Assembly (NCBI GenBank): GCA_037074765.1
Contig: JBAMDO010000567.1
Coordinates: forward strand, 248,001-312,000
DNA from: Mansonella perstans
Lineage: Eukaryota > Nematoda > Chromadorea > Rhabditida > Onchocercidae
Direction of reading: 5' to 3'
DNA length: 64,000 nucleotides
Part shown: positions 38,377-51,318 of the stretch, piece by piece
Numbering within the stretch: position 1 is the first letter of the stretch
How the letters are laid out: every line of letters begins with the position of its first letter
Program-made: the position numbers and the translations under genes
Notes under the pieces: generated by a model
Databases searched by the model: none
Seen by the model: the letters and a program-made list of their open reading frames with translations, nothing else
Told to the model about the DNA's origin: nothing

Positions 38377-38964
38377 GTCCGATTTGTTCTGATGATTCGT
38401 TGTCTTCTTGATCGATCTCTTCCCAAATATTTCATTCTGGCTGTTTGGTTAGATAATTGTCGTACGTTTGTTTTTGTGATAGGATTCCTAATTCGGCGTT
38501 CATTTTTCGATTTCAAAGTGATCAATCATGCCACTGGTAAATTTTATCGATTTTAAGAACTTCTTGATTTGAAAGACATAATTTTCAAGCTTCCATTGAA
38601 ACGTTTTGAGCTTATGCCATTTCTTTGTAGTATTAGGTTAGCTACTACAGTAAGGTTATTATGAGGTACCCATAAATAAGTGTTAATAGGTTATTACGAT
38701 TACGATAGCTTTGTTGATAGATTTCATTAAATTTTTACTCAAATTCTTCTCGAACAATACCATAAAGATATTGAAACTCGATGTTTTCCGAATCAGTGAT
38801 TTTTCTTTCAGTTTTTTTCTGTCATGAGTAAAATCTCTTTATAGGCTGAAGTTATCTGGTTCGTGTTTCGGTTGAGGCTTCTCGTACTTATTTTATCGAT
38901 TATAATATTATTATCCATTGATTTGGGATTGATAAAGCTGCCGTTTTTTGATTTAATTGTTTCG

Positions 38965-40230
38965 TTACCTGCAAAAGTAAATGACGTTTGAATTCATTAG
39001 TGATAACGTCATCTTCATATACTCTTGCGTGGTAATTTCCAAATTTTTGATATAAAACATTTGCTTATATTCTGTTTCTAAAACTGTACCTGTATTTGTT
39101 ATATATTTTTCGTTTAGTGTGAGCCAATGTTGGCTGCTTGAAATCGAAAAGTTGAAATCCGATACTGTTTCCCTTCCTTCATAAATTAATATTTCTCCTT
39201 TTTTTTTCTTTTCTTTTTCTAGAAGGGCGCTGTTATGAGAAGCCTTACAATAAAAACTTTTTGCCTTTCGTTTGCATTCTTCTCCTTGATGCGTTTTCAA
39301 ACAAATAAAACATTTCTTCATTTCCTTGAGACGATTCATTCGACCATGCACTGTAGGATATGTACGACATTTACAGTCTCAGTGATTTTGACTGCAAAAT
39401 GGTTGATGGTCTTCTTGTTTTGTTTTCTCTTTTATTTGTTGTCGAGCAAGGAATCTTCACCTCATTATGAATTGTTGCCAATGCTGAGGTTTCATAATAG
39501 CTTCTAGGAGCGAATTGATTTCTAGCTCGTTCAGTGACGTGTATCAAGTTCCCGAGAAGTCTTCTGAGTTGATATTGACCACGAATCATCGACTGTTTTT
39601 TGATGATACTCTGTTAAGTATCTATCGCAGTAGTCGGCTTTCAACTGCGGTTTCTATAGTTTCTATTCCAAAATTCTCTCCACAGTTGTGGGTCGTCATT
39701 AAAAATGTGCAAAGATGATTGAGAGAGATTGACATTAGCATAAGAAGTTGATGGAACTGGCACCTGTACTTTCGTTGGTAATATTTGATGGATCTTGGAA
39801 TTCGTGTCAGTTTCTGGATTTCGCAGTCGATCTCCTTTTTATAGATAATCAAAGAAATGATGATTGGTTAGCTTCGAGTATTAAATTGAAGATTCCCTCC
39901 TTTTGTTCCTGTTCATTTCCTTTAACTGCGGGACTTTTGAATATATTCAACCTCTCTGTCACTTCTTCTAGTGACTTAAAAAACGTTTTAATCGTAAAAT
40001 TTTTTCTTTGAAAAATCTTCCTTTAGTTTCGAACATTTGAAGTTGTTTCGTATTTAGTAAGCTTGGTTCAGGCAGTGTAATATCTAATGCTTTTACTTCT
40101 TGAAGCAGGGTATTAGCCGAGCCTTTACAGGCTTAATGCTTTTTAATATAATAGAACTCATATCAGCAAGAATTTCAAAAAATATTTTCTTGTTGTAATT
40201 TTTTATTTGCTATGGTTAATTTCGATCTCA
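38965..40230 (-). pseudogene. Broken gag remnant of the retroelement
   Basis: Minus-strand fragments in different frames lie between the right LTR and 38965. One (39351-38965) holds the CCHC knuckle (Cys14, Cys17, His21, Cys26 of that frame) followed by a Cys/His-bearing second finger remnant. Others (about 39852-39371) read gag-like hydrophilic sequence such as LRRLLGNLIHVTERARNQ. Frame changes and stops between them show it cannot make an intact polyprotein. Confidence 0.6.
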
Positions 40231-40265
40231 GCTCACCTCGAACATCAAAAATTTCTGTAATATTT

Positions 40266-40873
40266 TGAAAAGAATGACTTGTGTACTCTTCGATATTATT
40301 ACGAATTGGGTTTGAAACACATATAGTTGCAGATTTTATTGTTGTCCAGATACTAATTATTAGGATAGAACGGTGTGCAAAATATATATAAATATTAATG
40401 TAGCAAATCAAACAGTAGGACCGAGGAGTAATGCATAAGAAATAGTGATTATGCGAAATATGTTCTTGAACAATGGATTAAAGCATATTATAAAATGAAA
40501 GATAATGGCAGAAGTGAAACGTAATATTTTTATAATAATGATGATGATGCCAGGCGTATTATAGAAACAAAGTTTGAGGATATCAGTACAAGTGGATGTA
40601 GTGATTTTTGATGGAACTAATCACAAGCACCGGGGATTTATATATGTAGATTGTTTACAAGGAATTATTGGAAGTTACAAATAAGTAATGGTGTTTATAA
40701 GATTAGTGGACTATTAATAAACATTATTTAAGGAAATAGATTCAAATGCATGATTTTTCGAAAGCAAAATACTAAGTCACGCTGATTTTCATAAATCATA
40801 CAATTGATAATTTTGGTAGTAAAAACGTTGAAACTTTGAAAACAAATTAATAGATCATTATGTGACATTTTGC
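40266..40873 (-). repeat. LTR, right copy (5' LTR of the minus-strand element)
   Basis: Direct repeat of 37434-38061 with scattered single-base differences (for example ttgaaaagaatgactt against ttgaaaagagtgactt). The number of differences suggests an old insertion. A count was not computed. Confidence 0.9.
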
Positions 40874-41941
40874 TTGTATTTTGATATATAATTATTTTGG
40901 TTTTCTCGATAGTAATCGGGTTTTTATTTGAAACTGCAAACGAATTAGAATAAAATCTGTAATTGAATGGTTATGTTCTAGGCTATTATTTTTGAGGGTT
41001 ATTTTTTTTCATATTTAATGTTTCGCTATTTAATGTTTTTTTTTTTTTTTTTTTTCATATTTAATTTATTTATAAGTTGTAGAAAAAAGAACATTCCGCC
41101 GATCATACTGTCAGATAGTAAACCTAAGTCATTATGAGAATTTCGTTAATATGCTGTTGTAATTTAACATTAGCAGATAATAAACAATTTACTATGGTTA
41201 TTCGAGTTTAATAGAATCTTAAAAATATTCTTCGTTGTTATCTTAAGTTATTATTTTTAACAATCGTTTGCAAACTATTTTATTATCTACCATCAGATGA
41301 TTTTTATTGGATTATTACATATAACATTATTAGTTATTACATGTAACATTCAAGTTTATACATATAACAACTGTTGTTATATGTAATAACTTGAATATGA
41401 TGTTATCAAAAAATTGTATGCTTTCTCCTTGAAATACTTCTGCAGTAATTTGTATTTTCCCGTTATGTGTTCCTAAGGTGTAGTAAAGTAGAGCATAGCA
41501 TTGTATACCATCGATAGATTTTACTCACTCGAAAAAAATTGAAACTTAGGTCTGCCCGAACATCGTTTTTTCGTGTCGCTTAAGTGGTTTAAAATATATT
41601 GTAACGCTATACTGTAACTCAATCATCCAGTACAGATGATACAGTAATTTTTACGTCACATTATTAATTAAAGAGTTTTCTTAGCTGTATGGCTGTATGA
41701 AGGCTTTTAATTTTTGGCTGTATGAAGCGTGCCAAACTAATAGTTTAAGAATTTTCTGGAAAATATTGCTCATTTTTTAAGTGATTCCGGATAGTACAAC
41801 ACTAAGATATGTCAGTATTATGATTTGAATGAACTTTAATCTTTTGTTGATGTTTCTGTATTTGCATACTTTGCATATTATAAAACACTTGAACGGTTGT
41901 AAAGAGTCATTATTAGATGAAGTCAGTATCGGGAGTGCAAG
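40874..41941. other. Spacer upstream of the phosphatase gene
   Basis: Holds a 20-base T run (41036-41055), a hairpin at 41348-41396 and AT-rich sequence. No exon is seen. Confidence 0.5.
41348..41396. repeat. Near-perfect hairpin of about 23-bp arms
   Basis: The core catataacaa-ctg-ttgttatatg is perfect and extends outward, with one or two mismatches, to attcaag / cttgaat. Flanking ttacatgtaac sequence repeats parts of the stem. Confidence 0.8.
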
Positions 41942-44900
41942 ATGGTAAAGCGCAAGAGATCCAAAGAGGTGAGTTTGTCGAAACGCCTCATTAGTGTTTT
42001 AGGGTGGAAGTTTGAATGGATTTGAAGTTTCTGTATCGATGATTTGTTTTTTGCTAACTGTCAGTGTTTTGATATACTAGACGGTAAAATTTGTTTCAAA
42101 ATATTTAATATTTCGTAAATTGAAAGTACCGTCACTTTTCTTGAAGATATAATAAAAAGCGATAAAATAAAAGGCGCAATATAATCGTTTTATCGTTAGG
42201 AACCTTATAATACGCTGATTTGAATTTTGGGGAATCAATATTGCAAGTAAAAGAGGTTGGACAAGTTGTTTGGATAGTAAAATAAAAAGGATAGTTCAAA
42301 AAGGAAGAAATAAAAAGTGTTTCAAAAAACAAAGCAGAATTTAAATTTGAAAAGAAATACTTCAGTTAAAATAAATGAATCGAAGAAAAAACGGACAAGA
42401 AATGTTATGAAGTAGAAAAGAAGATTTAAAACCGAAATTCATGTTGCATAAATATTTCTCTGCTTAATGCCCTGAGTAATCTAGTCCAAATAAATGAGTC
42501 TTGAGTCTCTTCAACTTTTCTTATTCAAAAGACTTGCATACAGCAACTTGTTGATTATTTGTTTGAATCATTTTTTTTCTGCTTTTTTGCAGTTGAATAA
42601 TTTAATTCTAATGCTATTAAGAATTTTACAATAATCGCTTAAAAAGTTTTTCAGTTTTCCACACTAAATGCAAGAAAAGGGAAGGAACAGTAAATTACTG
42701 AATTAGTTAAACCGGTTTGCTGAATGAAGCAGTGAGATAAAAAAGCAGAAAATGAATATAAAAAATTGTAGAGGAAAAGCAGGAGGGGAGAGACTACAGC
42801 GGAGGAACTAGTTACGATGGCCACGGTAGAAGATGATGAAGGAGCGGTGGTATTGACAAAATCGAAGAAAAAATCAGGCTCTGACAAAGCACTGGAGAAA
42901 TTCGCGCTCTCCACTGTTGCAAAAAGTACTCGTTTCTCATAATTTAAAAGTTCTGAGCATATGAAAATATGAACGACAGCAAATAATAAATTTTTGCTCC
43001 AAGTTTTTCTAGTATTTCTACTTGTTTATTTTGCCTCAAAAAAAGCAGCAAATTTATTGTGAACCGTAACTCTTAAATTATTAATAATAATGAATAGCTG
43101 TCAAGATTTCTACTCTTCAGTGTAAGTTTTCAACAGAATGGAATATCGTTTTTAACGTTTTAAAAATAGGTGCAACATCACTCGTTGATTCGTGACAGCA
43201 TAGAATAATAAATTAATGGAATGATGTAGTTAATCTGTCGAGAAGACTTGAAATCTCCATATTGATCATCTGAGTTTCTGAAGTTTCATTTGGTGTTGAG
43301 GACCTCTACTTGATGACATTAAATGACGAAAAGATTTTGAATTATCAAAACAAGAAGTTAAAATGAAACTTCAGAAGTTATTTGGAAGTTACTTCTTCCT
43401 TCTTGCTACTTGATTAAAGAACTAAAAAAAATTCGAGAACGTTTGGAAAGTATGATATTGATACCTGTAATTGACTGAAATAGTTCTTATACTTGGTATA
43501 AATGAAAATTTGTGGTTGGATAATTTAAACTTAGTTAAAAATTAAAAATAGCTTATACTGCCGAGTAATTCCACTATATAAAATTTGTAGATTTATTAAA
43601 ACCTTTAAATGTTGGAATATTTAAGAAATAGACGGTTTACGAGCAGAATTTGCAACGTTGAAAGCGTTTGTGCCGAAAGCAGTCTCACAATCAGCATTTA
43701 ATCAAAATATGGATTGCAATCGATACAATAATATCATTTGCTATGATCACACAAGAGTTGTGCTAAAGTATTTGATTTCCATTTGCTTTCCTACTTTTCA
43801 TATTTGATATGTTTTTCAAAATTAAGGGACAAAAAAGAAATATACCTAAATTAATTGGGGGATGTATTTCTTTTCATAGATTCAATGTGCCTCCCGATAG
43901 AGATTACATCCATGCTAATTATATTCGAACATCGCTTTGCAATCTTCCCAACAATTTTATTTGTACACAGGTATGAAAAATTTTCTTATAAAATCATTTA
44001 ACAATTTTTCATATTTGTTAAAAAAGGAATAATAATACAAATCTATTATTATAATAATAATAAGTATTAGCATCTTCACGTAAGTTGAAGGGTCCAATGG
44101 ATTCGACTATAAATGATTTTTGGCGATTAGTTTGGCAAGAGAAACCAAAAACTATCGTCATGTTGTGTAAAGTGATAGAATGCGGTAAGCAAAAATGCTC
44201 TCAATATTTCCCATTGAATAACGGTGAAACAAAGCAATATGGAAGGATTATCGTCAAAAATGTCCGAAAGACTTCATCACCTTCAGAAAAGGTTCAATCA
44301 TTTTGATATTGATCTTATTCTTACTTCTATAAATTACAGTTATTTAAATTTATAAAGCAAAACTGCTTTCTGTTGATAAATTATCATTAAGGACGTCGTG
44401 TCTTCAATGTCTCCATAAGTCTTTAGTCTCAAGATTCTGCTCAGAAAAACTGCTGGAGAACTTTTTAGGTTTTTGAAGCGATTCAAATGAACGTCAGCAT
44501 GAATGGAAATCCAGCACTTGTATTAACGCTCTTTAAATGGTTAGACTGGCCGGGTAAGGAAAACGGCTTAGTTTTTTTTTTGTGAATTCTATGTGAAATT
44601 TCATTTTTATAGTTTCTCTTGCACTTGGATTTTTGAATTACTGAAAATTTGCATACATCAATTAGATTTTAAAATTTAAACCTTGCAAATAATTTTGGAA
44701 GAAAAACTTTAAAAAAAATAAGCCAATCACAAAGCAAAATGCCATTTGAAGTCTGACATATAAGAATATCATAATTCTCAAATCTTTGACTACTTTGAAG
44801 AAATCTTTAAAATCCTGAATCTGTAATTAGCTCCAATGAATTTTTCTTTAGTTTGCTCGTCAGGCGAAAATGTAATTGCAGATTTTGGAGTGCCAGCATC

Positions 44901-45512
44901 TGGAATGGGAATGCTGCGAATCTTGCGACAAATTCGGGACCAGCGTTGGAGTACAGCAATCATTCATTGCTCGGCAGGTGTTGGCAGATCGGGAACAATC
45001 GTTGCATGTGAGATCTGTTTGAAGATCCTGCTCGAAGGAAAAGATCTCAATGTATGTATGAACTCATTATTTTTATCCTTGAAGTAATGTCACAATAAAA
45101 ATGATTTGATCCAGTTTCTTAAACAGTTTGGTTCATTTTATTTTAGTTAATTGTTCAACATATGTAATTCATATTTTCTTACTGTTGAGAAACGAACAAT
45201 TAAAATCGTCACTGATTGTGCCTAACGAGTCTTCTTTGGATCTTAGCTGTGATGCTTTTTAAGTTTCAATCGTCCAGAGGATAGAATGATATATTACAAC
45301 TTCTAGAACACTTTTTATGTTTATTTTAGGTTTTGGATGTCATCAAAGAAATGCGAACACAGCGAGCTGGTGCAGTGCAAACAGAAGGTCAATATGTATA
45401 TCTGCATCGGACCCTGTGCGAGTATATAAATGCTAAAAAAATTGCTAAAGACAAAATCGCAGAATTTTTCACGTCTTACTTGGCTTATATAAGCACTTGT
45501 AAAGGCGAATAA
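41942..45512 (+). CDS. Classical protein tyrosine phosphatase, 348 residues
   Basis: Exons 41942-41968, 42772-42925, 43632-43767, 43880-43970, 44091-44291, 44469-44553, 44882-45051 and 45330-45512 keep phase to TAA. It has a lysine- and arginine-rich N-terminus (MVKRKRSKERKSRRGETT), then one PTP domain (about 62-335): DCNRYNNIICYD (phosphotyrosine-loop region), YIHANYI, FICTQGPMDSTINDFWRLVW, the WPD loop DWPDFGVPASG (Asp232), the P-loop HCSAGVGRSG (Cys261, Arg267) and the Q-loop QTEGQ (Gln305, Gln309). All catalytic residues are present, so it should be active on phosphotyrosine. No signal peptide or membrane helix is seen, so it is probably cytosolic or nuclear. It resembles the expanded nematode non-receptor PTPs, many of them germline-expressed in C. 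elegans. The WPD exon start at 44882 was chosen because it alone restores DWPDFGVP. Confidence 0.95.
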
Positions 45513-46596
45513 TTCTTTTAATGTTATGATTAATAAGAAGAGTACTTACTGAAGGTACGGCGACAATAGCAATAACAATCATTGAACATACTTCAAACAT
45601 CCCAAAATTTCAGAACCCCAGTAAAAAATCCATTTTTCAGTTGTCAGACCATTATCCTAATTTTGCGAAAAGCGAAACAAAAATTAAAATAATAAAACTT
45701 TGCATCATCTCATTATTGCTGTTCATAATAAATATACTCGGCGATTTAAATGGTGACCCAAGCGAAGCATTAATTTCATTTAATTATGCTGAGAAAACGG
45801 TTCAAATTTAGTCAGAAAAATATGTATTTGCGAGGAAGTTCACGGATTAAGGGTCATATTTGAACAATCGTGATATTGAAAATTAAACTTGACGATATGA
45901 CCGAGTAGTGGTCAAAGATATGAAGAATCGCTGCATATTACTGTCTAAATAAATAACGAATGATTTTTTATCAAAATTTCGTGATTTCATCTTATTGCTT
46001 GTTTCCTAATTAAGCTTCTTTTAAATAACAAATGAAATTCCACTTGTACATTTTTTGAAAATGATAACAAAACATTAATTTGACAAAAAAGCACAAAATA
46101 ATAATATGAATTAATAAAAATTTGATAATGAATCATACTGATATGAAATGTAAACGAATTTATCAGCTGTATGGCCAAATCAAATAATTTTACAAAAATT
46201 ATTTTACAACATTATTTTACGAAAATCAATAGTTAAAGGTAACATTGCTTCCAAATAAAGTAGCTTTCAGGTTACTGTAGTACCATTCATGCTCCAAATA
46301 TAAAAACTCCAAATTTCTGTACATTTCAAATAATAAATTATCTTTCGCATAGTATGCTATAAATCGCAAAAAATTATTTAGGAAATTAAAAAATTTTATT
46401 TGTACTTTAAATGCGCATAAAGAACATCTCATTCATGCAGTTTTTCTTCATTTTTAAAAATTCAATATCTTAGAATATAAAAGGTTCAGCAAGAAGCTTT
46501 CAATTTTTCTAAAAATTTATTCAAAAATCAAATGTACACATCCATGAAAACTGCGCTCAGTGATGTTTTGTTTTCGGAGTATTGTTTATAATCTCT
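45513..46596. other. Convergent spacer between phosphatase and NPAX genes
   Basis: AT-rich 3' flanks of both genes. No exon or RNA gene is seen. Confidence 0.5.
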
Positions 46597-47997
46597 TTAG
46601 TTACATATTCCTTGATTAAAATGTGCATACCTTTGAATTAAATAAGATTTTACTGGTCGACTGGTACTAGTTCCAAATACTTTCTGATAGTTTTTATCTG
46701 AGACTGAATCAACATTTATGTCACTATTGCAGTTTATGTTTCTCTTTGTCGCAGAAAATGTAGAACGCGGTTCCATGGAACCTGTACGACGATATCTATA
46801 AAAATAAATCTTTATTTAAAATTTTTAGATAGTAAATTTGCATTCCGATCGTTGCTTTTAAAGAGCTTTTTTCTTGCATTTAACACATTTTATAGAACTC
46901 AGTGTTGTTCAAATATTCCTGTCCAGCTTCGGACAATTGATGCTAAATAAAATGATAAATGGCGGCAAAATAAGTTATATCTTAAACCATTTTAAAAATG
47001 CAAACATTAAACCTTGTCATGATTTTGGAAACACAACTATGCGTTACTCCAATAATACGAGCAATATGGCTTATTCTATGACCCTTTTCATAGAGTTGCA
47101 GAATTTTTTGCCTTTCTTCCATTGCAAGCGGTCGACCAGGATTGTATGGTCGTCCAAGTTTATTCCTTGCTTGAGAGAAAGAGGAAACATTTATGTTATT
47201 TAATTGGATAAGTTTTCAAAGGAAATTATTAATAAATCATATGATAGTGGTAAAAGTTATAAAAGATACGGTGAAGGAGCAAAATCTGAATGTAAGTATA
47301 AAGTGTTAGACACGTACTTGACTTGCCTGTTCTCATTAGTTTCAATATAATGCGATCAATAATAAGGAAATTATATGTTTATGACTTGTGAAGAAAAATA
47401 CATTTTTATCGAGAAATGTCGAAAAAACTAGCAACATACAGGAAGTAGCCTCCGGCATAGTAGCTGTAATTAATTCACAAGGACTTATAGGTCCTACTTC
47501 TTTATTTTTCATGCTTTGGTACTGTCTCAAAGAGTTCATGATACATGAACTTGGCGGCAGAGCATATGGCAGTATATACTGTTGCGCTTCCGTGGGAGCA
47601 ATACAAGATAGTGCTGGCATGAAGCAATAAGCATTGTCGTATCTCTGCAATAATAAAATGCGTATTTTCTATCTATCAGATATCATTTGTTTGGGGTTGC
47701 TTGACCCCAAATCACTGTGCCTCATTTTACACTGCTTACTGCATTAAGTTTTTTACTGAGCATATTTTCCACCGTTTCATTATTACAAATCAAAAAACAT
47801 AAAGAAAAAGTAAGTGAAGCGCTGTATGATGCATGAACATAAATGACTACTTCATGAATACATCTAACAATTTTGCAAATGTAAAAACATAGTTTTAAAA
47901 AAGCCAAATCTGCAGTCTGTTGAAAATCTGCGTCTTGCGTGGTCAAATGTTGTCTTTCAACCGTTAGAAAACAAGGGTTCATGGAAGCTGGCGTCAT
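46597..47997 (-). CDS. NPAX-type transcription factor (N-terminal paired subdomain only)
   Basis: Minus-strand exons 47997-47869, 47644-47440, 47169-47013 and 46795-46597 keep phase and give 229 residues. Residues about 113-175 form the N-terminal (PAI) half of a paired domain: LGRPYNPGRPLAMEERQKIL, then LYEKGHRISHIARIIGVTHS, CVSKIMTRYRRTGSMEPRS. Compare the usual NGRPLPxxxRxxIVxLAxxGxRPCDISRxLxVSxGCVSKILxRYxETGSIxP. After TGSMEPR the similarity ends. About 50 polar residues and a stop follow, with no RED subdomain, octapeptide or homeodomain. C. elegans has a set of such npax genes. It should be a nuclear DNA-binding protein using one helix-turn-helix. The N-terminal 110 residues are Pro, Ser and Met rich and unrecognised. 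The first exon and its ATG are the least certain part. Confidence 0.85.
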
Positions 47998-48670
47998 ATC
48001 CAATATAAACAATTCATCTTATTGCAGATTTTTTCAATTTTTATTGCTTTAAATTCTTTGAAAAATAATACACTTTGTGTTTGAAAAATTTTTAGATGAT
48101 TTTTCTAGCTTTGCTTTTATTACAGAAAATATTAGAAATATTTGAGGAAGAAGTGGCATAAATGTCATTTTTCGATGAATGCCATTGTTCCACTTTCGTT
48201 GTGTGCTAAAAATCTCTTCAAATTTCTTCTCGTTCAGATGGAGTCTGATACGTTGTAGAAAGTTAAACTTCAGTCCTCTCTCTCTGTCTTTGTAACCACT
48301 TCTTCAAAATAGAAGAAATTTTGAAGATTTTCAGCAGGTTATTCAATCTGTTCTGCCTATCCAATTCACCTACTCTGCCAATGAATTTTACTGAAATAGA
48401 ACTAGAATTCCATTTTGTTGCTGCCAACAACAAATATCCAAAGAAGAAAAGACGAAATGCTGATTGCACAGAATTGCGTTTTGCTTTGTTCCGTTTAGTT
48501 AGCTTCGAAATGTTGTAGGAGGATGCAATTTATGATAAAGGTGATAGTTTCTTGTAAGCAGAGGCATGAATACAAACATGGTAGATGATAACTGATTTTT
48601 ATATTAGTCTTCACTCTGTCTCACAATACTGTTCGAAAATTAAAAATACAGGGCAGACTTATTGCCATCA

Positions 48671-49235
48671 AGGTTCAATTTGACGCAGAGACATTGAAGT
48701 ACGTACAACGTAACTCCGTTGCACCATCAATTACAAGTTCTCTTATCACCAAAAATATGCATTTGTGAAGGCAGTGATCATCAACTGCAAATTTTTAGAA
48801 ATTTAAAAGTTGCAGGCAAGATTTTTTGAAAATCTTCGAAATGTTAAAGTTCTGAACTTCATACGCTGCCATTATTTCGAGAGAAAATGCTGAGAAAACA
48901 GTAAATAAAGAAATATGAAGATAACAAGAAGTGATACCGCAAATAGGTAATTTGCAAACATACAGCAAAGTATATATAATTGTATGAAAGTTGATGCCAA
49001 TGTTATTCTCTGCATTGTTTTTCAGAAGAGTTTTATTTAAGTAAAATGATGAAAGAATGAACAGCGAAACTAAAAGAAACTCACCGTTTTCAACAACAGG
49101 GAAGCTTGCGTATTGTGAATCTGAATTTCGTGATTTAGCTCTGTCGAAGATGCTATCATATTTTGTGCCAATGCCATGGATGATATGTATGTCTAGCAGT
49201 AAGTTGACAGAATTAACCGCAAAATTAGGCTCAAA
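48671..49235 (-). CDS. Possible exon(s) of an unknown minus-strand gene
   Basis: A 151-nt segment, 49235-49085, is open, enters after gagctag, ends at a GTGAGT donor and reads VNLLLDIHIIHGIGTKYDSI and similar. A second segment from about 48750 to a TGA near 48685 (ELVIDGATELRCTYFNVSAS) can be joined in phase but its acceptor is poor. Another frame of the first segment is also open. No family is recognised, and this may not be a gene. Confidence 0.25.
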
Positions 49236-50600
49236 CTAGCTCATCGAACAAAGTTATTAGATGTAATCAAAAACTGTATAGTTTCTTAAAGTACAGCACC
49301 AAGGTTTGTAAATTATTTTCTTAAAAGAAATCAAACAAATACATAGCCAAAACGACCGATTTTTTTAATTTTATGAAATGTTGCATGCATATGGCAATTT
49401 GTGATAAAAGTATTTTTACATTGATAAGTTGAATCGTTCACCACAAATCTCTACCTCATTTCCACTAATTGAGATGATCTGTGACCCGAATAAAAATAAA
49501 TAGGGGAGTTAATTTGGATATGTGCTGTGAACAGAACGGATTTGCTAAAAAAGGAGGTGTTGAAAGAGTAACCGTAAAGATATGATTGTTTGTGTATATC
49601 GAAGTGTTTCGTTGAGTATATTCTTCCTTTCATCGTCTCTCTCTACCTACATATCATGTCAAGTGTTGCGAGAAGCAAGCTGGAATGAGATTGTAATAAA
49701 GCTGCTTGTGAAAACGGGTCTGGATGGGTAGACGAATCTGCCCAATGGCTTTTTAATCATTTTCTTATATTTTTGATCATTTTCTCTGCTTTGTACAATT
49801 CCTGTTGTCTTGTTTGTCGCAGGCTGTCATGCTATCACCAATTATTTTATCCTTTCTCAATTATTCAAAATCAAGCTATATATCACAACACTGATAAACC
49901 GAATTGATGGTATCTCACTTGTCACTTTAAGCTTGCTTCGCGGCTTCATCTTTTTTCTGCCGTACGTTGCGCGAAACTGATAATCGGACTGCAATCCATA
50001 TGGACAAGATATCTACCATGCCCTGAGGCAACAGTTCTTATATGGACACATTATTATTTTCATAGCCTAAGGCGATAATTCAGATGATTATTATTGTGAG
50101 GGGATTGGATTGTTGCACTTGGAAAGAAGTGAAACGTGAATTCAATTAGCAAACGCATCAAATGAATGTATGCTTGTTGCTGTTGTTGTTGTCATATTAT
50201 TTCATCTCTCAAATTGCCAAATTCTCTTCTCTTCACGGGCGATAAATTGCCATTTAAAATTTACTGTAGGTCTTCTGCTACTTTCTACTGTTTTTACAAT
50301 GCTTCCTTACTACTCTGCAAATATTCAATTCTTTTTCTCGGCTTTATCTGTATTTAAAAGTGTTTTACTAAAAAACACATCAAATATACAAATTTTCTAC
50401 TGTCATTTGCGCATAGCATAGATTAACCAAGAAAGTGCAGAAGCATAGAAAAAAGATTACAACAAAATGCTACAAAAATTATCAGTCAAATCAAGAAATC
50501 AAAAGGATTGATTGATGATAAATACTTCGCTTTTTACTGACAGAAATAAATACTTCACAACTATTTTTGCACAATTTTACAAGATTTAGTTCTAATTTAC

Positions 50601-50724
50601 TTTTTGCAGTGCTAAAATTTTCCAACGTAAATTTTCCACGTTGAAGTCGAGAAATTTGTTCAACAATTTGTGTAGAAAGAATAAAACAAAAAGCTTGCAT
50701 TTCATTCGCCTCTGATCGATTCAT
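50601..50724 (-). CDS. Possible first exon of an unknown minus-strand gene
   Basis: ATG at 50724 opens a frame that looks like protein (MNRSEANEMQAFCFILSTQI, then VEQISRLQRGKF) and reaches a GTAAAT donor at 50600. It ends in phase 1 and does not join directly to the exon at 49235, so a further exon would be required. Weak evidence. Confidence 0.25.
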
Positions 50725-51318
50725 CTATCATTTCTGCCATTATAACAACTGCTCTATGAAGAAGAAGGAATAGTTGGTTTAAATAAAACAGTAATTATTG
50801 CTCTTTTCATCGCAATATCAATAAACTTCAAAATACTCTATTAACATTAATACAGATATATCAAAAATTGTTGCATTATGACTGACCAGTAGAATGAAAA
50901 GTTTGAAATTTAAAATGATGTTTCTAATCTTTAATACTTAACTCTGCTTGTGGATGGTCAGCTTCTGCTATAATTATTTGTGAAATTTCTCGTATCCCTC
51001 GAATGTACAACGCAACTATGAGGTAGTCCAATAACAGTATCTCAGATAACAAGCTGTATCTAGCGGTCACTAATAATAACCTACAGTAAAACGAGTATTA
51101 ATCACCTAATGGTCTGTTCAGAATTTTTGATATTTTAGATAGTCTCACATGTATTATTTGTATATATGTTTTGATGAATGCAAACTTTTTCATGATACAT
51201 AGCAAAAGACTTATCATTCACAAACTTTAATCTGAATGATTCTTCCATAAACCTGATTATTTCTTTAAATGTGATTAAAGAGACAAACGAATACTGAGAA
51301 TTTTCGAAACGTCATTTA

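Larger units (their letters stand above)
37434..40873 (-). mobile_element. Degenerate BEL/Pao-type LTR retrotransposon, internally deleted
   Basis: Two direct repeats of about 0.6 kb flank 2.2 kb of internal sequence. Coding remains lie on the minus strand, so the 5' LTR is the right one. A gag-type zinc knuckle ([13 protein letters not shown], spacing C-x2-C-x3-H-x4-C, as in Pao gag) lies in the middle. An env-like C-terminal membrane segment lies next to the left LTR. No protease, reverse transcriptase, RNase H or integrase sequence is visible, and the remaining space is too small for pol. Gag frames are broken by stops and shifts. Borders are set where the two repeats stop matching and are good to about 10 bp. 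Confidence 0.85.

Noticed and set aside
38380..38960. Search for reverse transcriptase or integrase motifs inside the retroelement
   Set aside because: No YxDD-like or DDE-type context was found in any frame, and the stretch is too short for pol.
44836..44881. In-frame upstream extension of the phosphatase catalytic exon, including an ATG
   Set aside because: Using the acceptor at 44881 restores the conserved DWPDFGVP loop. The extension would break it.
48263..48518. Overlapping plus and minus ORFs next to the NPAX gene
   Set aside because: They are mutual shadows with simple-sequence composition and have no splice partners.
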